The notes: a model not told the origin generated them from the sequence alone. A stretch of DNA of 64,000 bases from Rhodanobacter sp. C01 (GCF_002001045.1 NZ_MUNR01000011.1:434001-498000); one strand, 5' to 3'. Shown: positions 1-10,990, counted from the stretch's first letter. Numbers and translations: made by a program.

Positions 1-51
1 GATTGATGGCGGAATGCATGCCGCGGACGAGCGGTCAGGAGAATGATTCGG

Positions 52-1452
52 ATGAACGATACAAACGCCGCCACGCGCGACAAGTCAGCCACCGTCAGCG
101 CGCGCATCTCGCCGGTGGGTGGACTGGATATCCTTTCCCGCAACGAGGTGATGCGGCTGCGCGGCGCCAGCGATTCGGGCCTGCATGCGCTGCTGCGACG
201 CTGCGCGCTGGCGGTGTTGACCTCGGGCAGCATCAGCGACGATCCGCGCGCGATTCTCGAGCAGTACCCGGATTTCGACATACAAGTGTTGCAGCAGGAT
301 CGTGGCATCAAGATCGAGCTCAGCCACGCACCGGCGCAGGCCTTCGTGGACGGCCAGATCATCCGCGGCATCAACGAGCTGCTGGTGGCGGTGGTGCGCG
401 ACATCGTCTATGTATCGACCCAGCTGGAGCAGATCGGCTTCGATCTGGATGGTTCGGCCGGCTTGACGCAGGGCGTGTTCGAGATCCTGCGCAATGCGCG
501 CATCCTGAAGCCGCACATCGATCCCAACCTCGTGGTGTGCTGGGGCGGTCATTCGATCTCGCGCGAGGAATACGATTACACCAAGTCGGTCGGCTACCAG
601 CTCGGCCTGCGTGGACTGGATATCTGCACCGGTTGCGGTCCCGGCGCGATGAAGGGGCCGATGAAGGGTGCGACCATTGCGCATGCCAAGCAACGGCGCC
701 GGCACAATCGCTACATCGGCATTACCGAGCCGGGCATCATCGCTGCCGAGTCGCCGAACCCGATCGTCAACCATCTGGTGATCATGCCGGACATCGAGAA
801 GCGGCTTGAAGCATTCGTGCGCATGGGGCACGGCATCATCGTGTTCCCCGGTGGCGTCGGCACCGCCGAGGAAATCCTGTATCTGTTGGGCATCCTGTTG
901 CACCCGGACAACGCCGGCACGCCATTCCCGCTGATCTTCACCGGGCCGCGGCAGTCGGCGGCGTACTTCGAACAGATCGACCGTTTCCTGCGGCTGGCTC
1001 TCGGCGACGAGGTGGCCAAGCACTACCAGATCATCGTGGATGATCCGGCGGCTGTGGCGCGCTCGATGATCAAGGGCATCGACAAGGTGCGCAATCATCG
1101 GCTGGACACCAAGGATGCGTTCTTCTTCAACTGGGCGTTGCAGATTCCGCTGGTGTTCCAGACGCCGTTCCGCCCCACCCATGAGGCGATGCGAGCGTTG
1201 CAGATCCATCACGGCCGGCCGCTGCATGAACTGGCTGCGGATCTGCGCCGGGCCTTCTCCGGCATCGTCGCAGGCAACGTGAAGGAGGAGGGTGTGCAGG
1301 CGATCGAACAGTCCGGTCCGTTCGATATCGACGGTGATGCAGACATCATGCGCGCCCTGGACAAGCTGCTGCAGGCGTTTGTCGATCAGCACCGCATGAA
1401 GCTTCCCGGCGGCGCGGCTTACGTGCCGTGTTATCGGGTGATTACACGCTGA
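52..1452 (+). CDS. ppnN: Nucleotide 5'-monophosphate nucleosidase PpnN (LOG family)
   Basis: Product of 466 residues, the usual size for PpnN/YgdH, which splits purine and pyrimidine nucleoside monophosphates into base and ribose 5-phosphate and, in E. coli, responds to (p)ppGpp. The LOG-family Rossmann motifs are visible: GGHSISREEY near residue 164, a CTGCGPGAMKGPMKG stretch near 193-207, and the family motif PGGVGTAEE near 266-274. ATG 52 is preferred over ATG 43 because the purine run AGGAGA (37-42) lies 9 nt before 52 but directly abuts 43. The N- and C-terminal extensions characteristic of PpnN, as opposed to short LOG proteins, are present. A monocistronic unit followed by tRNA-Asn is likely. 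Confidence 0.93.
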   Translation: MNDTNAATRDKSATVSARISPVGGLDILSRNEVMRLRGASDSGLHALLRRCALAVLTSGSISDDPRAILEQYPDFDIQVLQQDRGIKIELSHAPAQAFVDGQIIRGINELLVAVVRDIVYVSTQLEQIGFDLDGSAGLTQGVFEILRNARILKPHIDPNLVVCWGGHSISREEYDYTKSVGYQLGLRGLDICTGCGPGAMKGPMKGATIAHAKQRRRHNRYIGITEPGIIAAESPNPIVNHLVIMPDIEKRLEAFVRMGHGIIVFPGGVGTAEEILYLLGILLHPDNAGTPFPLIFTGPRQSAAYFEQIDRFLRLALGDEVAKHYQIIVDDPAAVARSMIKGIDKVRNHRLDTKDAFFFNWALQIPLVFQTPFRPTHEAMRALQIHHGRPLHELAADLRRAFSGIVAGNVKEEGVQAIEQSGPFDIDGDADIMRALDKLLQAFVDQHRMKLPGGAAYVPCYRVITR

Positions 1453-1482
1453 AATTTTGCCGCGGGATTCGCCGGCAATGGC

Positions 1483-1512
1483 TTGACAGCTTTCTTCGGT
1501 CCCGACAAACTA
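1483..1512 (+). promoter_or_regulatory. Putative sigma-70 promoter of tRNA-Asn
   Basis: A perfect -35 hexamer TTGACA at 1483-1488 is followed after 17-18 nt by a weaker -10-like AT-rich stretch (CAAACTA, 1506-1512). Transcription would begin just before the tRNA at 1523. Position and the perfect -35 support the call, but the -10 match is poor. Confidence 0.55.
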
Positions 1513-1522
1513 CGCAGCTCAC

Positions 1523-1599
1523 GCCCGAATAGCTCAGCTGGTTAGAGCACTTGACTGTTAATCAGGGGGTCGCTGGTTCGAGTCCAGCTTCGGGCGCCA
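1523..1599 (+). tRNA. tRNA-Asn (anticodon GTT)
   Basis: A 77-nt cloverleaf with encoded CCA. The acceptor stem GCCCGAA (1523-1529) pairs with TTCGGGC (1589-1595), followed by discriminator G and CCA at 1597-1599. The anticodon GTT sits at 1557-1559 in the loop ctGTTaa. The T arm contains the standard GGTTCGAGTCC sequence. Confidence 0.97.
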
Positions 1600-1607
1600 T
1601 CATTCGC

Positions 1608-1633
1608 AAAAGCCGGCATATTGCCGGCTTTTT
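1608..1633 (+). terminator. Rho-independent terminator after tRNA-Asn
   Basis: An 8-bp stem AGCCGGCA/TGCCGGCT with a 3-nt loop is flanked by an A run and followed by a T run, so it can work in both directions. It closes the tRNA-Asn transcript and also lies just past the end of the minus-strand pseudopilin gene. Confidence 0.85.
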
Positions 1634-1656
1634 GCATTTCTGCGGCAGGCATCCGC

Positions 1657-2214
1657 TCATTTCGTCTGTGCACAGTCTGCCGCCTGGGCAGCACTGGCGG
1701 GCGCGCCGCGGATGCGGCCGGAGTTGGAGAGCACTACGACCAGTGCCTGATCCGGCTGGCCCTGGCGGCAGAATCTCCAGGTGTTGGTGGTGCCGACGGC
1801 AGTGCCATCGCTCTGGAAGCGCACGAGACGACGTCCGCTGTCGCCGAGGATGCTGATCTTGTCGTAGCCACGCCCGGTACGCAGCGGGCCGTTGTCAGGC
1901 TGGTTGTCGTGATCGACATCGTGGCCGATCAGCCAGCCGCCATCCCAGCGTGTTTCCTCGCTGCAGCGCTGGCCGTCGCGGCTCGGACAGAACAGCGTGC
2001 GCCTTCCTGTGGTGATGGCGGTTCCGCGGGTGTGCTGCAATGCTGCGATGAAATCGGTTTGTGCGACCTGCAGCTGGTTGCGGCTCAGCAACTGTCGCAG
2101 CGGCGGTGCGGCAATGCTGGTCAGTGCGGCCATGATGGCGAGCACCATGATCTGCTCGATCAAGGTCACGCCAAGCTGTTTGCCTGATGATCCGCCGTTC
2201 CTGTGATTCCGCAT
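1657..2214 (-). CDS. GspH/FimT family pseudopilin
   Basis: A 185-residue type IV pilin-like protein. After a short basic leader (KQLG) comes the prepilin peptidase site and N-methylated segment VTLIEQIMVLAIMAAL, with the conserved Glu at position +5, followed by a long hydrophobic helix and a globular C-terminal part. FimT/GspH proteins are minor pseudopilins of type IV pili or type II secretion; some bind DNA during natural transformation. No other pilus gene is nearby, so this is an orphan copy between tRNA-Asn and the divergent uvrB. Whether it acts in pilus assembly or DNA uptake cannot be told from sequence alone. Confidence 0.85.
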   Translation of the reverse strand: MRNHRNGGSSGKQLGVTLIEQIMVLAIMAALTSIAAPPLRQLLSRNQLQVAQTDFIAALQHTRGTAITTGRRTLFCPSRDGQRCSEETRWDGGWLIGHDVDHDNQPDNGPLRTGRGYDKISILGDSGRRLVRFQSDGTAVGTTNTWRFCRQGQPDQALVVVLSNSGRIRGAPASAAQAADCAQTK

Positions 2215-2301
2215 GGCGTCATCCCTGCGTAGCCAAGGGTTTCATGCTAGGACGGCACAGAAGTGCAGCCACCAGCTGAGCAACTGTCCGGGTGTCGGAT
2301 T

Positions 2302-2324
2302 CTGCTGACGCATCCTGTCAGCAG
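2302..2324. promoter_or_regulatory. 23-bp palindrome upstream of uvrB
   Basis: A perfect 8-bp inverted repeat CTGCTGAC/GTCAGCAG is separated by 7 nt. It lies in the divergent gap between the pseudopilin gene and uvrB, just before a candidate -10 box TAGAAT (2333-2338). It does not resemble the LexA boxes known from Xanthomonas or E. coli. It could be an operator or a hairpin. Confidence 0.4.
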
Positions 2325-2365
2325 GCCCGATTTAGAATGCCCTGCCTCGCCCACATGTGTAGACG

Positions 2366-4387
<2,022 letters not shown>

Positions 4388-4413
4388 TCAACGGGTGCTG
4401 GCGTGGCGGGATA

Positions 4414-4442
4414 TTGTCGAGTGCCGGCCGCTGCCGTATACT
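4414..4442 (+). promoter_or_regulatory. Sigma-70 promoter of tRNA-Val
   Basis: A -35 TTGTCG (4414-4419) and a -10 TATACT (4437-4442) are separated by exactly 17 nt. The following stretch is very GC-rich, typical of discriminators at stringently controlled stable RNA promoters. The start would be about 25 nt upstream of the tRNA. Confidence 0.75.
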
Positions 4443-4473
4443 GCGCGGCTCGCGCGGTCATCCGAGGCGAGAC

Positions 4474-4548
4474 GGGCGGTTAGCTCAGCGGTAGAGCACT
4501 ACCTTGACATGGTAGGGGTCACAAGTTCGATCCTTGTACCGCCCACCA
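4474..4548 (+). tRNA. tRNA-Val (anticodon GAC)
   Basis: A 75-nt cloverleaf with encoded CCA. GGGCGGT (4474-4480) pairs with ACCGCCC (4538-4544), followed by discriminator A and CCA to 4548. The anticodon stem CTACC/GGTAG encloses loop TTGACAT, with GAC at 4506-4508. Confidence 0.97.
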
Positions 4549-4561
4549 ATTCGACACCAGC

Positions 4562-4595
4562 AACGGCGCGGCCTGCGGGCTTTGCGCCGTTTCTG
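4562..4595 (+). terminator. Probable terminator after tRNA-Val
   Basis: An 8-bp stem AACGGCGC/GCGCCGTT with a 14-nt loop is followed by TTTCTG. It is placed correctly to end the tRNA transcript, although the T run is short. Confidence 0.55.
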
Positions 4596-4652
4596 TATGC
4601 ATGGGTCGCGGCTCCTGGCCTGATTCCGTGCAGTGAGCGGAGTCCGGTTTCG

Positions 4653-4934
4653 CTATTCGTCCTCGGTGGAATCCGGCGCGACGTAATCGGGGTCCTCGGA
4701 ATCGCGTGCATGGGCGATCGCGTTGCGCAGGCGAAGGTCCAGCCTGTCCCAGGCCAGGATGACCTTGCCGGAGTGAACTGCATGGATCGCCGAGATAGCC
4801 ACCACGAAGTCGCCGGCATTCTCGATATAGATCACCAGTTCCGGCAGGCCATGACGAACCTCGCGGACCGAGCCGATCCCCTCGTCGCCATCGGAGAGGA
4901 AGACCATGAAGCCCTCGCTGATCTCTTCATGCAT
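4653..4934 (-). CDS. Conserved-looking hypothetical protein (93 aa)
   Basis: A small acidic soluble protein of unknown function, starting MHEEISEGFMVFLSDG. I chose this ATG because AGGAG lies 9 nt upstream, whereas longer in-frame starts have no such site. The sequence reads as a compact alpha/beta domain with an acidic tail (EDPDYVAPDSTEDE) and no cysteines, signal peptide or membrane segment. It lies directly downstream of another small gene on the same strand, and the two are probably cotranscribed. I do not recognise the family. Confidence 0.6.
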   Translation of the reverse strand: MHEEISEGFMVFLSDGDEGIGSVREVRHGLPELVIYIENAGDFVVAISAIHAVHSGKVILAWDRLDLRLRNAIAHARDSEDPDYVAPDSTEDE

Positions 4935-4989
4935 GGCTTGATTCTCCTGTCGCTTTATCCACGGGCTGGCATCGCTCGTGGGCATGTCT

Positions 4990-5202
4990 TCAACCTGCGA
5001 ATCGCCTGATCCATCCGACGTGGCTGTCCACGAAACCCTGCAAGTACAACGGCAGGCCGTCGATCGGGATGCGCAGGAACGCGAACTCGGCCGGCGCCAG
5101 CTTTTTCATGGCTCGAATGAGCCGGCGGTGGAGCGAATCCTTGCACAGGCTCGCGACGAAACCGGCGATCTCCAGCTGACTCACTTCGGTATTCCTTGCC
5201 AT
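4990..5202 (-). CDS. Hypothetical protein (70 aa)
   Basis: A small basic protein beginning MARNTEVSQLEIAGFV and ending WIRRFAG. No family recognised. It has no signal peptide, and the first half looks like two short amphipathic helices. The ribosome-binding site is poor, so the start or the gene itself is uncertain. Position in favour: it precedes the 93-residue gene on the same strand and faces away from dapD across a 230-bp gap. Confidence 0.4.
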   Translation of the reverse strand: MARNTEVSQLEIAGFVASLCKDSLHRRLIRAMKKLAPAEFAFLRIPIDGLPLYLQGFVDSHVGWIRRFAG

Positions 5203-5432
5203 GGCGTGGGGAACGAACCGACTTGTCGAGATGGCAGCTGTTCTGCTGCATCTGGCTGCCCAATGTACTGCGGGAACGGGTTAAAGGCAGATGAAGCCGC
5301 GGCTGGCGGCATGGCCTGATGGAAGGTCGCATGCCCGATGGGGCCGTATCGGCTGCCTGCAGCATGTACTCTTTGCGACCAGCCTGGCGCTAATCGCATG
5401 CCTTCAGCCCCACAACCAGTGAACCATGTCCC

Positions 5433-6260
5433 ATGCAAGCCATTGAAACCCTGATCGACGACGCCTTCGAACGTCGCAACGAACTCACTCACGCCGAGAT
5501 CGAGACCCACCTGCGGCCCGCGATTGGCCAGGTCATCGGCTTGCTCGAATCCGGTGAACGCCGGATCGCTGAACCGGACGGCCACGGTGGCTGGACGGTG
5601 AACCAGTGGATCAAGAAAGCCGTGCTGCTGTATTTCCGCATCAACGACAACCGCGTGGTCGACGGCGGCCCGGCACAGGCGTTCGACAAGGTGCCGCTGC
5701 GCTTCGCCCACGGCAATGACGCCGAACTGCAGCAGCTTGGCGCGCGAGTGGTGCCCGGTGCGCTGGTGCGCCGCGGCGCATACATCGCCAAAGACGCGGT
5801 GCTGATGCCGAGCTACGTCAACATCGGTGCGCATGTGGGTGCCGGCACGATGGTGGACACCTGGGCCACGGTCGGTTCCTGTGCGCAGATCGGCGCCGGC
5901 GTGCACCTGTCTGGTGGCGTCGGCATCGGTGGCGTGCTGGAACCTTTGCAGGCGAACCCGACCATCATCGAGGACCACTGCTTCATTGGCGCGCGATCCG
6001 AAGTCGTCGAGGGTGTCATCGTGGAGAAGGGCAGTGTGATCGGCATGGGCGTATTCCTTGGCCAGTCCACCCGCATCTACAACCGTGCCACCGGTGAAGT
6101 GAGTTACGGCCGGGTACCCGCCGGCAGTGTAGTGGTGGCCGGCAGCCTGCCGGCGAAGGACGGCAGTCACAGCCTGTATGCCGCGATCATCGTCAAGCAG
6201 GTCGACGAGAAGACCCGTAGCAAGACCGGCATCAACGAACTGCTGCGGAGTGCCGAATGA
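5433..6260 (+). CDS. dapD: 2,3,4,5-tetrahydropyridine-2,6-dicarboxylate N-succinyltransferase
   Basis: 275 residues (E. coli DapD has 274). The enzyme succinylates tetrahydrodipicolinate with succinyl-CoA in the meso-diaminopimelate/lysine pathway. After an alpha-helical N-terminal domain, the left-handed beta-helix hexapeptide repeats run from about residue 105 to 225 (for example [20 protein letters not shown]). The C-terminal tail [18 protein letters not shown] matches the family. Its stop overlaps the next gene by 4 nt (ATGA), so the two are translationally coupled. dapE, acting two steps later in the pathway, lies 2 kb downstream on the same strand. Confidence 0.98.
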   Translation: MQAIETLIDDAFERRNELTHAEIETHLRPAIGQVIGLLESGERRIAEPDGHGGWTVNQWIKKAVLLYFRINDNRVVDGGPAQAFDKVPLRFAHGNDAELQQLGARVVPGALVRRGAYIAKDAVLMPSYVNIGAHVGAGTMVDTWATVGSCAQIGAGVHLSGGVGIGGVLEPLQANPTIIEDHCFIGARSEVVEGVIVEKGSVIGMGVFLGQSTRIYNRATGEVSYGRVPAGSVVVAGSLPAKDGSHSLYAAIIVKQVDEKTRSKTGINELLRSAE

Positions 6261-6613
6261 ATCCGGTTCTGTATGGACTTCCCAATTGCGACACCTGCAG
6301 GAAGGCACGCAACTGGCTCACCCGTTTCGAGGTGGAGCACACCTTCGTCGACTACCGCGCCAACCCGGTGCCGGCAGCGACGCTGAAGGATTGGGCACGC
6401 CAGCTTGGCGGCTGGGAGAAGCTGGTCAACAAGGCCGGCACCACCTGGCGCAACCTGCTGCCACAACGCAAGAACCCCGGCAGCGATCCGGAGTGGACCT
6501 TGTTGCTGAAGGAATATCCCGCACTGATCCGTCGGCCGGTGGTGGTGCAGCCTGCTGGCACTGTGAGCGTGGGCTTCACCGACAACGGCTTCAAGAAGTT
6601 GTTCGGACGCTGA
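6257..6613 (+). CDS. ArsC/Spx-family reductase-like protein (YffB type)
   Basis: 118 residues with the thioredoxin-fold ArsC/YffB signature: [17 protein letters not shown], where the single catalytic cysteine and CxxC pattern sit at residues 10-13. This is the YffB/Spx-like branch rather than a true arsenate reductase, since no ars genes are near. It overlaps dapD by 4 nt. The dapD-yffB-dapE association is common in gammaproteobacteria, but the biochemical link is unknown; glutathione-dependent thiol reduction has been suggested for YffB. Confidence 0.85.
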   Translation: MNPVLYGLPNCDTCRKARNWLTRFEVEHTFVDYRANPVPAATLKDWARQLGGWEKLVNKAGTTWRNLLPQRKNPGSDPEWTLLLKEYPALIRRPVVVQPAGTVSVGFTDNGFKKLFGR

Positions 6614-6622
6614 GAGGACGGC

Positions 6623-7120
6623 ATGGTGATGCGCCTTTCACGGATCCTGCTGGTGGCGGTGATCGCGCTGTGGTTGGCGCTGGTGGCGTTCGGCAACCTG
6701 ACCGACTACGGCAGCAACTGGGTGTTCGTGCAGCACGTCCTGGCGATGGATTCGATCTTCCCCGATGCGGGTATCCAGTACCGTGCGATCCATTCTCCAT
6801 CGCTGCAGCATGTCGCTTACGCGCTGATCATTGCTGCCGAAGTGCTGGCGGCAGTGCTGTGCTGGTTCGGCGCCTGGCGTATGTGGCGCGCACGCAGCGC
6901 CCACGCGGCGGCTTTCCGACGTGCCAAGCGCATGGCAGTGACCGGCCTGAGCGTGGGCGTCCTGCTCTGGCTGGGCGGCTTCATGGCGATCGGTGGCGAA
7001 TGGTTCGGCATGTGGATGTCCACCCAATGGAACGGACTGGCCAGCGCGTTCCGCTTTGTAGTCGTGTTGTTGCTGGCCCTGGGTTACCTCGGCCAGCATG
7101 ACGACGAACTCGACGATTGA
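6623..7120 (+). CDS. DUF2165-like small integral membrane protein
   Basis: 165 residues with four predicted membrane helices (about 5-25, 66-86, 107-130 and 140-158) and a short acidic tail. The layout, with a conserved loop after helix 1 (FGNLTDYGSNWVFVQHVLAMD), matches predicted DUF2165 membrane proteins, whose function is unknown. It starts 9 nt after yffB and so is likely in the dapD transcript. Confidence 0.75.
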   Translation: MVMRLSRILLVAVIALWLALVAFGNLTDYGSNWVFVQHVLAMDSIFPDAGIQYRAIHSPSLQHVAYALIIAAEVLAAVLCWFGAWRMWRARSAHAAAFRRAKRMAVTGLSVGVLLWLGGFMAIGGEWFGMWMSTQWNGLASAFRFVVVLLLALGYLGQHDDELDD

Positions 7121-7135
7121 TACCGGGTTGGTTAC

Positions 7136-8200
7136 ATGAGCAATCACCGCGCGCGACGATTCCAGAACAATCTGCGCATAGAGCGTGACAACGCGGCGTT
7201 GTACGCGCAACTGGCCGAGCTGACGACGGACGCACGCTTGAGCCGTGCCTATCGGCGCATCGCCGCGGGCGAGCAGGGCAATGCGCAGTTCTGGGAAGCT
7301 CGCCTGCACGAACTTGGCGTGGCCGTGCCGCCGCCGCGCATCGGTCTGCGCGTGCGCGCGCTGAGCTGGTTCGCGCGCCGTTTCGGCACCGAGTTCGTGA
7401 TGCCGACGGTGGTGCGGCTGGAGCATGCCGACCATGAGGTCACGCCGGTCGATCGCAACGGCCATCGCGATCATTTCATTCCGGGGAGCGAGCCGGCCGG
7501 ACATGGCCACCGGCATCGCACGCAGAGCGGCAACACGCTGCGCGCGGCGGTGCTCGGCGCCAATGATGGTCTGGTGTCCAACGTCAGTCTGGTGATGGGC
7601 ATGGCTGGCGCCGCCTCGGGTGACCGCGCGGTCTTGCTGGCCGGCCTGGCTGGCCTGGTTGCCGGCGCCTGCTCGATGGCGCTGGGCGAATGGCTGTCGA
7701 TGAACAGCTCGCGCGAGTTCTATCAGGCACAGATCACCGAGCGGGCCGAACGCCTGGCAGTGGCGCCCGAGGACGGTTTGCAGAATATCGCTGGCATCTA
7801 TCGCGACAAGGGGCTGGAGCCGGCGGCAGCCGAGCATCTGGCCGAGCACCTTGCCGAAACCCCGCGGGCAGCGCTCGACATGCTGGTACGTGAAGATCTG
7901 GGGATCGACCCCGGGGAGTTGGGTGGTTCGGCATATGGTGCGGCAGTTTCGTCGTTCTGCCTGTTTGCCTGCGGCGCGCTGTTTCCGGTGGCGCCGTATT
8001 TCTTTCTCGGTGGACCTGCCGCATTGCAGATGAGCATGGTTTCCACCGCTGCCGGGCTGGCGCTGATCGGTATCGGCACGTCGCTGTTCACCGGGCGCAG
8101 CATGCTGTTCTCGATTGCGCGCCAGTTCGGCATCACCGCCGCCGCCGCGGCGATCACTTATGCGGTGGGCCATCTGCTCGGTGCAGTACTGGCCGGTTGA
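7136..8200 (+). CDS. Ferritin-like domain plus VIT1/CCC1 transporter fusion (MbfA-like)
   Basis: 354 residues. The N-terminal 60 or so form a ferritin-like helical pair ([15 protein letters not shown] ... [13 protein letters not shown]), then a linker, then a five-helix VIT1/CCC1 membrane domain from about residue 130 with the signature [22 protein letters not shown]-family proteins move Fe2+ or Mn2+ across membranes, and bacterial MbfA fusions export iron. In typical members the ferritin part ends ExxHAxFW; here the corresponding His is Asn (EQGNAQFW), so the di-iron site may be altered. It follows the DUF2165 gene by 15 nt. Confidence 0.88.
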   Translation: MSNHRARRFQNNLRIERDNAALYAQLAELTTDARLSRAYRRIAAGEQGNAQFWEARLHELGVAVPPPRIGLRVRALSWFARRFGTEFVMPTVVRLEHADHEVTPVDRNGHRDHFIPGSEPAGHGHRHRTQSGNTLRAAVLGANDGLVSNVSLVMGMAGAASGDRAVLLAGLAGLVAGACSMALGEWLSMNSSREFYQAQITERAERLAVAPEDGLQNIAGIYRDKGLEPAAAEHLAEHLAETPRAALDMLVREDLGIDPGELGGSAYGAAVSSFCLFACGALFPVAPYFFLGGPAALQMSMVSTAAGLALIGIGTSLFTGRSMLFSIARQFGITAAAAAITYAVGHLLGAVLAG

Positions 8201-8273
8201 GCGGCAGGCGGCCGGTGCTTGCCTGTGCTTGGTATGCTGCACGGACCCTTACCTCCGCGTTCTGCGAGTGCCC

Positions 8274-9440
8274 ATGTCCGCTGTCCTCGATCTTGCCTGC
8301 GACCTGATTCGGCGCCGCTCGGTGACACCCGAAGATGCCGGTTGTCTGCGGCTGATCGGAGAACGCCTGCAGCAGGCAGGATTCCGCATCGAACACCTGC
8401 GCTATGGCGAGGTCGACAATCTTTGGGCAGTCCACGGAGGACATGCGACATCGGAGCCGACGTTGGCTTTTCTCGGACACATCGACGTCGTGCCGAGCGG
8501 GCCGGAAGAGGCGTGGCAGAGTCCGCCGTTCGAGCCGACGATCCGCGATGGCCATCTATACGGCCGTGGCGCGGCCGACATGAAGGGCGGGGTGGCGGCG
8601 ATGGTGGTGGCGCTAGAGCAATTCGTGGCAGCGCAGCCCGAACATCGCGGCCGGATCGCCCTCCTGCTCACCAGCGACGAGGAGGGGCCGACCAATCTCG
8701 ACGGCGTGCGCAAGGTGGTGGAGCATTTCCGTGCCACTGGCGAGCGCATCGACTGGTGCGTGGTCGGCGAGCCATCGGCGAAAGAGCGGCTTGGCGACCT
8801 GATCCGGGTGGGGCGGCGCGGGTCGCTGTCAGGCACCCTCGTCGTGCATGGCGTGCAGGGCCATGTGGCCTATCCGGAAAAGGCGCTGAATCCGATCCAC
8901 GCTTTCGCGCCGGCGCTGGCCGAACTGGCTGCCGAGCGCTGGGACGAGGGCAATGACGATTTCCCGCCGACCTCATTCCAGGTTTCCAATCTCAACGCGG
9001 GCACCGGCGCAGGCAACGTGATTCCGGGCGAGTTGAAGGCATTGATCAATTTCCGCTACTGCACCGCCAGTCGTGCCGAGGATCTGCGGGAGCGCACCGA
9101 GACGATCCTGCACCGGCATGGTCTGGACTTCGCACTTGCGTGGAATCTGTCCGGCGCGCCGTTCCTGACGGTGCCCGGAGGCGTGCTGCGCCAGACCGTC
9201 ATCGACGTGTGCCGCGATCTTTGTGGCATCGATCCCGAACAGAGCACGGGCGGCGGTACCTCGGACGGTCGTTTCATCGCGCCGATGGGTGCCGAGGTCG
9301 TGGAGATCGGTCCGGTCAACGCAACGATCCACAAGGTGGACGAGTGCGTCGCGGTGGAAGATCTGGAGCGTTTGCCGGCGATATACCGGGCGATTTGTGA
9401 ACGCTTGCTGCAGCGTGAGGACTTGCGACAGGCACGTTGA
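8274..9440 (+). CDS. dapE: Succinyl-diaminopimelate desuccinylase
   Basis: 388 residues of the M20 di-zinc peptidase family. It hydrolyses N-succinyl-LL-2,6-diaminopimelate to LL-diaminopimelate and succinate. Visible elements are the zinc-binding [11 protein letters not shown] near residue 68, [10 protein letters not shown] near 100, the catalytic SDEEGP near 135, a lid or dimerisation domain in the middle, and GGTSDGRFI near the C-terminus. ATG 8274 gives the standard DapE N-terminus ([19 protein letters not shown]). It acts in the same pathway as dapD upstream. Confidence 0.97.
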   Translation: MSAVLDLACDLIRRRSVTPEDAGCLRLIGERLQQAGFRIEHLRYGEVDNLWAVHGGHATSEPTLAFLGHIDVVPSGPEEAWQSPPFEPTIRDGHLYGRGAADMKGGVAAMVVALEQFVAAQPEHRGRIALLLTSDEEGPTNLDGVRKVVEHFRATGERIDWCVVGEPSAKERLGDLIRVGRRGSLSGTLVVHGVQGHVAYPEKALNPIHAFAPALAELAAERWDEGNDDFPPTSFQVSNLNAGTGAGNVIPGELKALINFRYCTASRAEDLRERTETILHRHGLDFALAWNLSGAPFLTVPGGVLRQTVIDVCRDLCGIDPEQSTGGGTSDGRFIAPMGAEVVEIGPVNATIHKVDECVAVEDLERLPAIYRAICERLLQREDLRQAR

Positions 9441-9500
9441 GTATTCGTGTGGCACTGTTTGCCGCTTGCGCTGCCGGGGTCGGAACGCGCGGGTCGGGAC

Positions 9501-10586
9501 ATGCCGGAAATCATCGAAGACAAGACGTCGCAATCCATGCCGGCGTGGCAGGAGCCCTGGCCCGCCGACGAGCTGGAACCACTGTCCGCATGCCCGGTCT
9601 GCAGCGGCACGGCGCGCGAACTGCTGCAGCGGGATCTGGTGGACAATGCGTTCTTCGTCGCCCCGGGTCGCTGGATGCTTTACCGCTGTACCCGTTGTCG
9701 CAGCGCGTATCTCGATCCACGTCCGAGCAAGGCTAGCATCGGCAAGGCCTATGGGGTCTATTACACGCACAGCGTTGGCGGATCGCGGACCACGTCGGGC
9801 AAGCCCGGCATTATGAACGGCCTGAAGCAGGCATTGAACAACGGCTATGCGAACTCCCGTTATGGCACCAGGCGCCAGCCTGCCAGCAGGCTGGGCGTCT
9901 GGCTGGCCAAGGTGTTGCCGTCGCGACGACAACGGCGTGATGCCGAATTCCGCTACCTGCCCAAACCGCTCCCCGGCCAGCGGCTGCTGGACATCGGTTG
10001 CGGCAATGGCGATTTCCTGGTCAATGCACGCGATGCGGGCTGGGATGTGGCGGGTGTGGATCCCGATCCCGGGGCGGTGGCCGCTGCCAGCCAGCGTGGC
10101 CTCGAAGTCGGCATGGGTTCCATCGAGCTGTTCGCCGATGCCTCCGGTTGCTTCGATGCGATCACGCTGAGCCATGTGCTGGAGCATTTGCATGATCCCA
10201 CGTCATTCCTCCGTGCGGTCCATCGCCTGCTCAAGCCGGATGGAGTGCTCTTCGTCGACACCCCGAACATCGAGAGCCGTGGCGCGCGGCGCTGGGGCAG
10301 GAACTGGCGCGGGCTGGAGACGCCACGACATCTTGTGCTGTTCAGTCGCACCGGGCTGATCGGCATGCTGCAGGCCGGTGGTTTCGGCAACATCGAGACG
10401 AAGCGACGTACGGCCGTAAGGAAGTCGATGGACCTGGCCAGCCTGCGGATGCAACTGGGCAAGTCGCCCGACGGTGACCAGCCGCGCCGTCTGCCCGTGA
10501 TGATGCGGATTCGCCAGGCATGGCCGGTTGGCAGCCTCCGGGATGATGAGTTTCTGACGCTGATTGCCAGAAAAGTCAGCGACTGA
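9501..10586 (+). CDS. Class I SAM-dependent methyltransferase with N-terminal zinc motif
   Basis: 361 residues. The N-terminal part holds two CxxC pairs (CPVC near 31 and CTRC near 64) that look like a zinc ribbon. A methyltransferase-23-type Rossmann domain follows, with motif I LDIGCGNGDFL near 163-173 and a post-I acidic GVDPDPGA. HVLEHLHDP and LKPDGVLFVDTPN are also typical. Such proteins often modify polysaccharides or sugars, but the substrate here is unknown. An upstream in-frame start at 9447 is possible; 9501 was chosen because the extra residues look unrelated to the domain. Confidence 0.8.
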   Translation: MPEIIEDKTSQSMPAWQEPWPADELEPLSACPVCSGTARELLQRDLVDNAFFVAPGRWMLYRCTRCRSAYLDPRPSKASIGKAYGVYYTHSVGGSRTTSGKPGIMNGLKQALNNGYANSRYGTRRQPASRLGVWLAKVLPSRRQRRDAEFRYLPKPLPGQRLLDIGCGNGDFLVNARDAGWDVAGVDPDPGAVAAASQRGLEVGMGSIELFADASGCFDAITLSHVLEHLHDPTSFLRAVHRLLKPDGVLFVDTPNIESRGARRWGRNWRGLETPRHLVLFSRTGLIGMLQAGGFGNIETKRRTAVRKSMDLASLRMQLGKSPDGDQPRRLPVMMRIRQAWPVGSLRDDEFLTLIARKVSD

Positions 10587-10643
10587 AGGGCGCGAGGGTC
10601 TGCTGCAGGTATCGTCAGGCACCAGCGCTGGTCCCGGCAGGCA

Positions 10644-10904
10644 TCAAAGCTTGCCTTGTTCCACCTGTCGCTCGCGCTGCATCAGCGTCCACTTCACGTG
10701 CTCGGTCAGTGCTGCATCGCCCAGCGGGAGCAGGATCTCGCGCTGCTCTGCCGGATCGTGCGTGCGGTCCAGCACGACCCGCGCACTGGCGAAGATGCGC
10801 TGCATGAAACGGTACTGCTTGATGAGCTCCTTGTCGGCCTTGCGGTAGGCATAGGCCTCGCGAACGGCGGCGATGATCGACAGCGGGGAGTCAGTGGTTG
10901 GCAT
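10644..10904 (-). CDS. Hypothetical protein (86 aa, or 122 aa from a GTG at 11012)
   Basis: A basic helical protein (SIIAAVREAYAYRKADKEL ... TLMQRERQVEQGKL) of unknown family with no signal or membrane segment. The frame is open up to a GTG at 11012, but that start lies on an 8-bp hairpin and has no ribosome-binding site. The ATG at 10904 is a conservative choice, also without a clear ribosome-binding site. It is convergent with the methyltransferase gene. Confidence 0.5.
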   Translation of the reverse strand: MPTTDSPLSIIAAVREAYAYRKADKELIKQYRFMQRIFASARVVLDRTHDPAEQREILLPLGDAALTEHVKWTLMQRERQVEQGKL

Positions 10905-10990
10905 CAGCGCGGGTCGGGAAATTTCGTGCAGCGCCTTGTGCAGCCGCTCGGCCAGGGATTCGCCCTGCTGGCTGTTGCTGTTCAAGGCGC

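Noticed and set aside
85..1392. Long open frame on the opposite strand of ppnN
   Set aside because: In GC-rich DNA long antisense frames are common. The plus-strand protein matches a known family and the antisense product does not.
1453..1482. Inverted repeat TTGCCG/CGGCAA just after ppnN as a terminator
   Set aside because: A 6-bp arm with a long loop and no T run; too weak to call.
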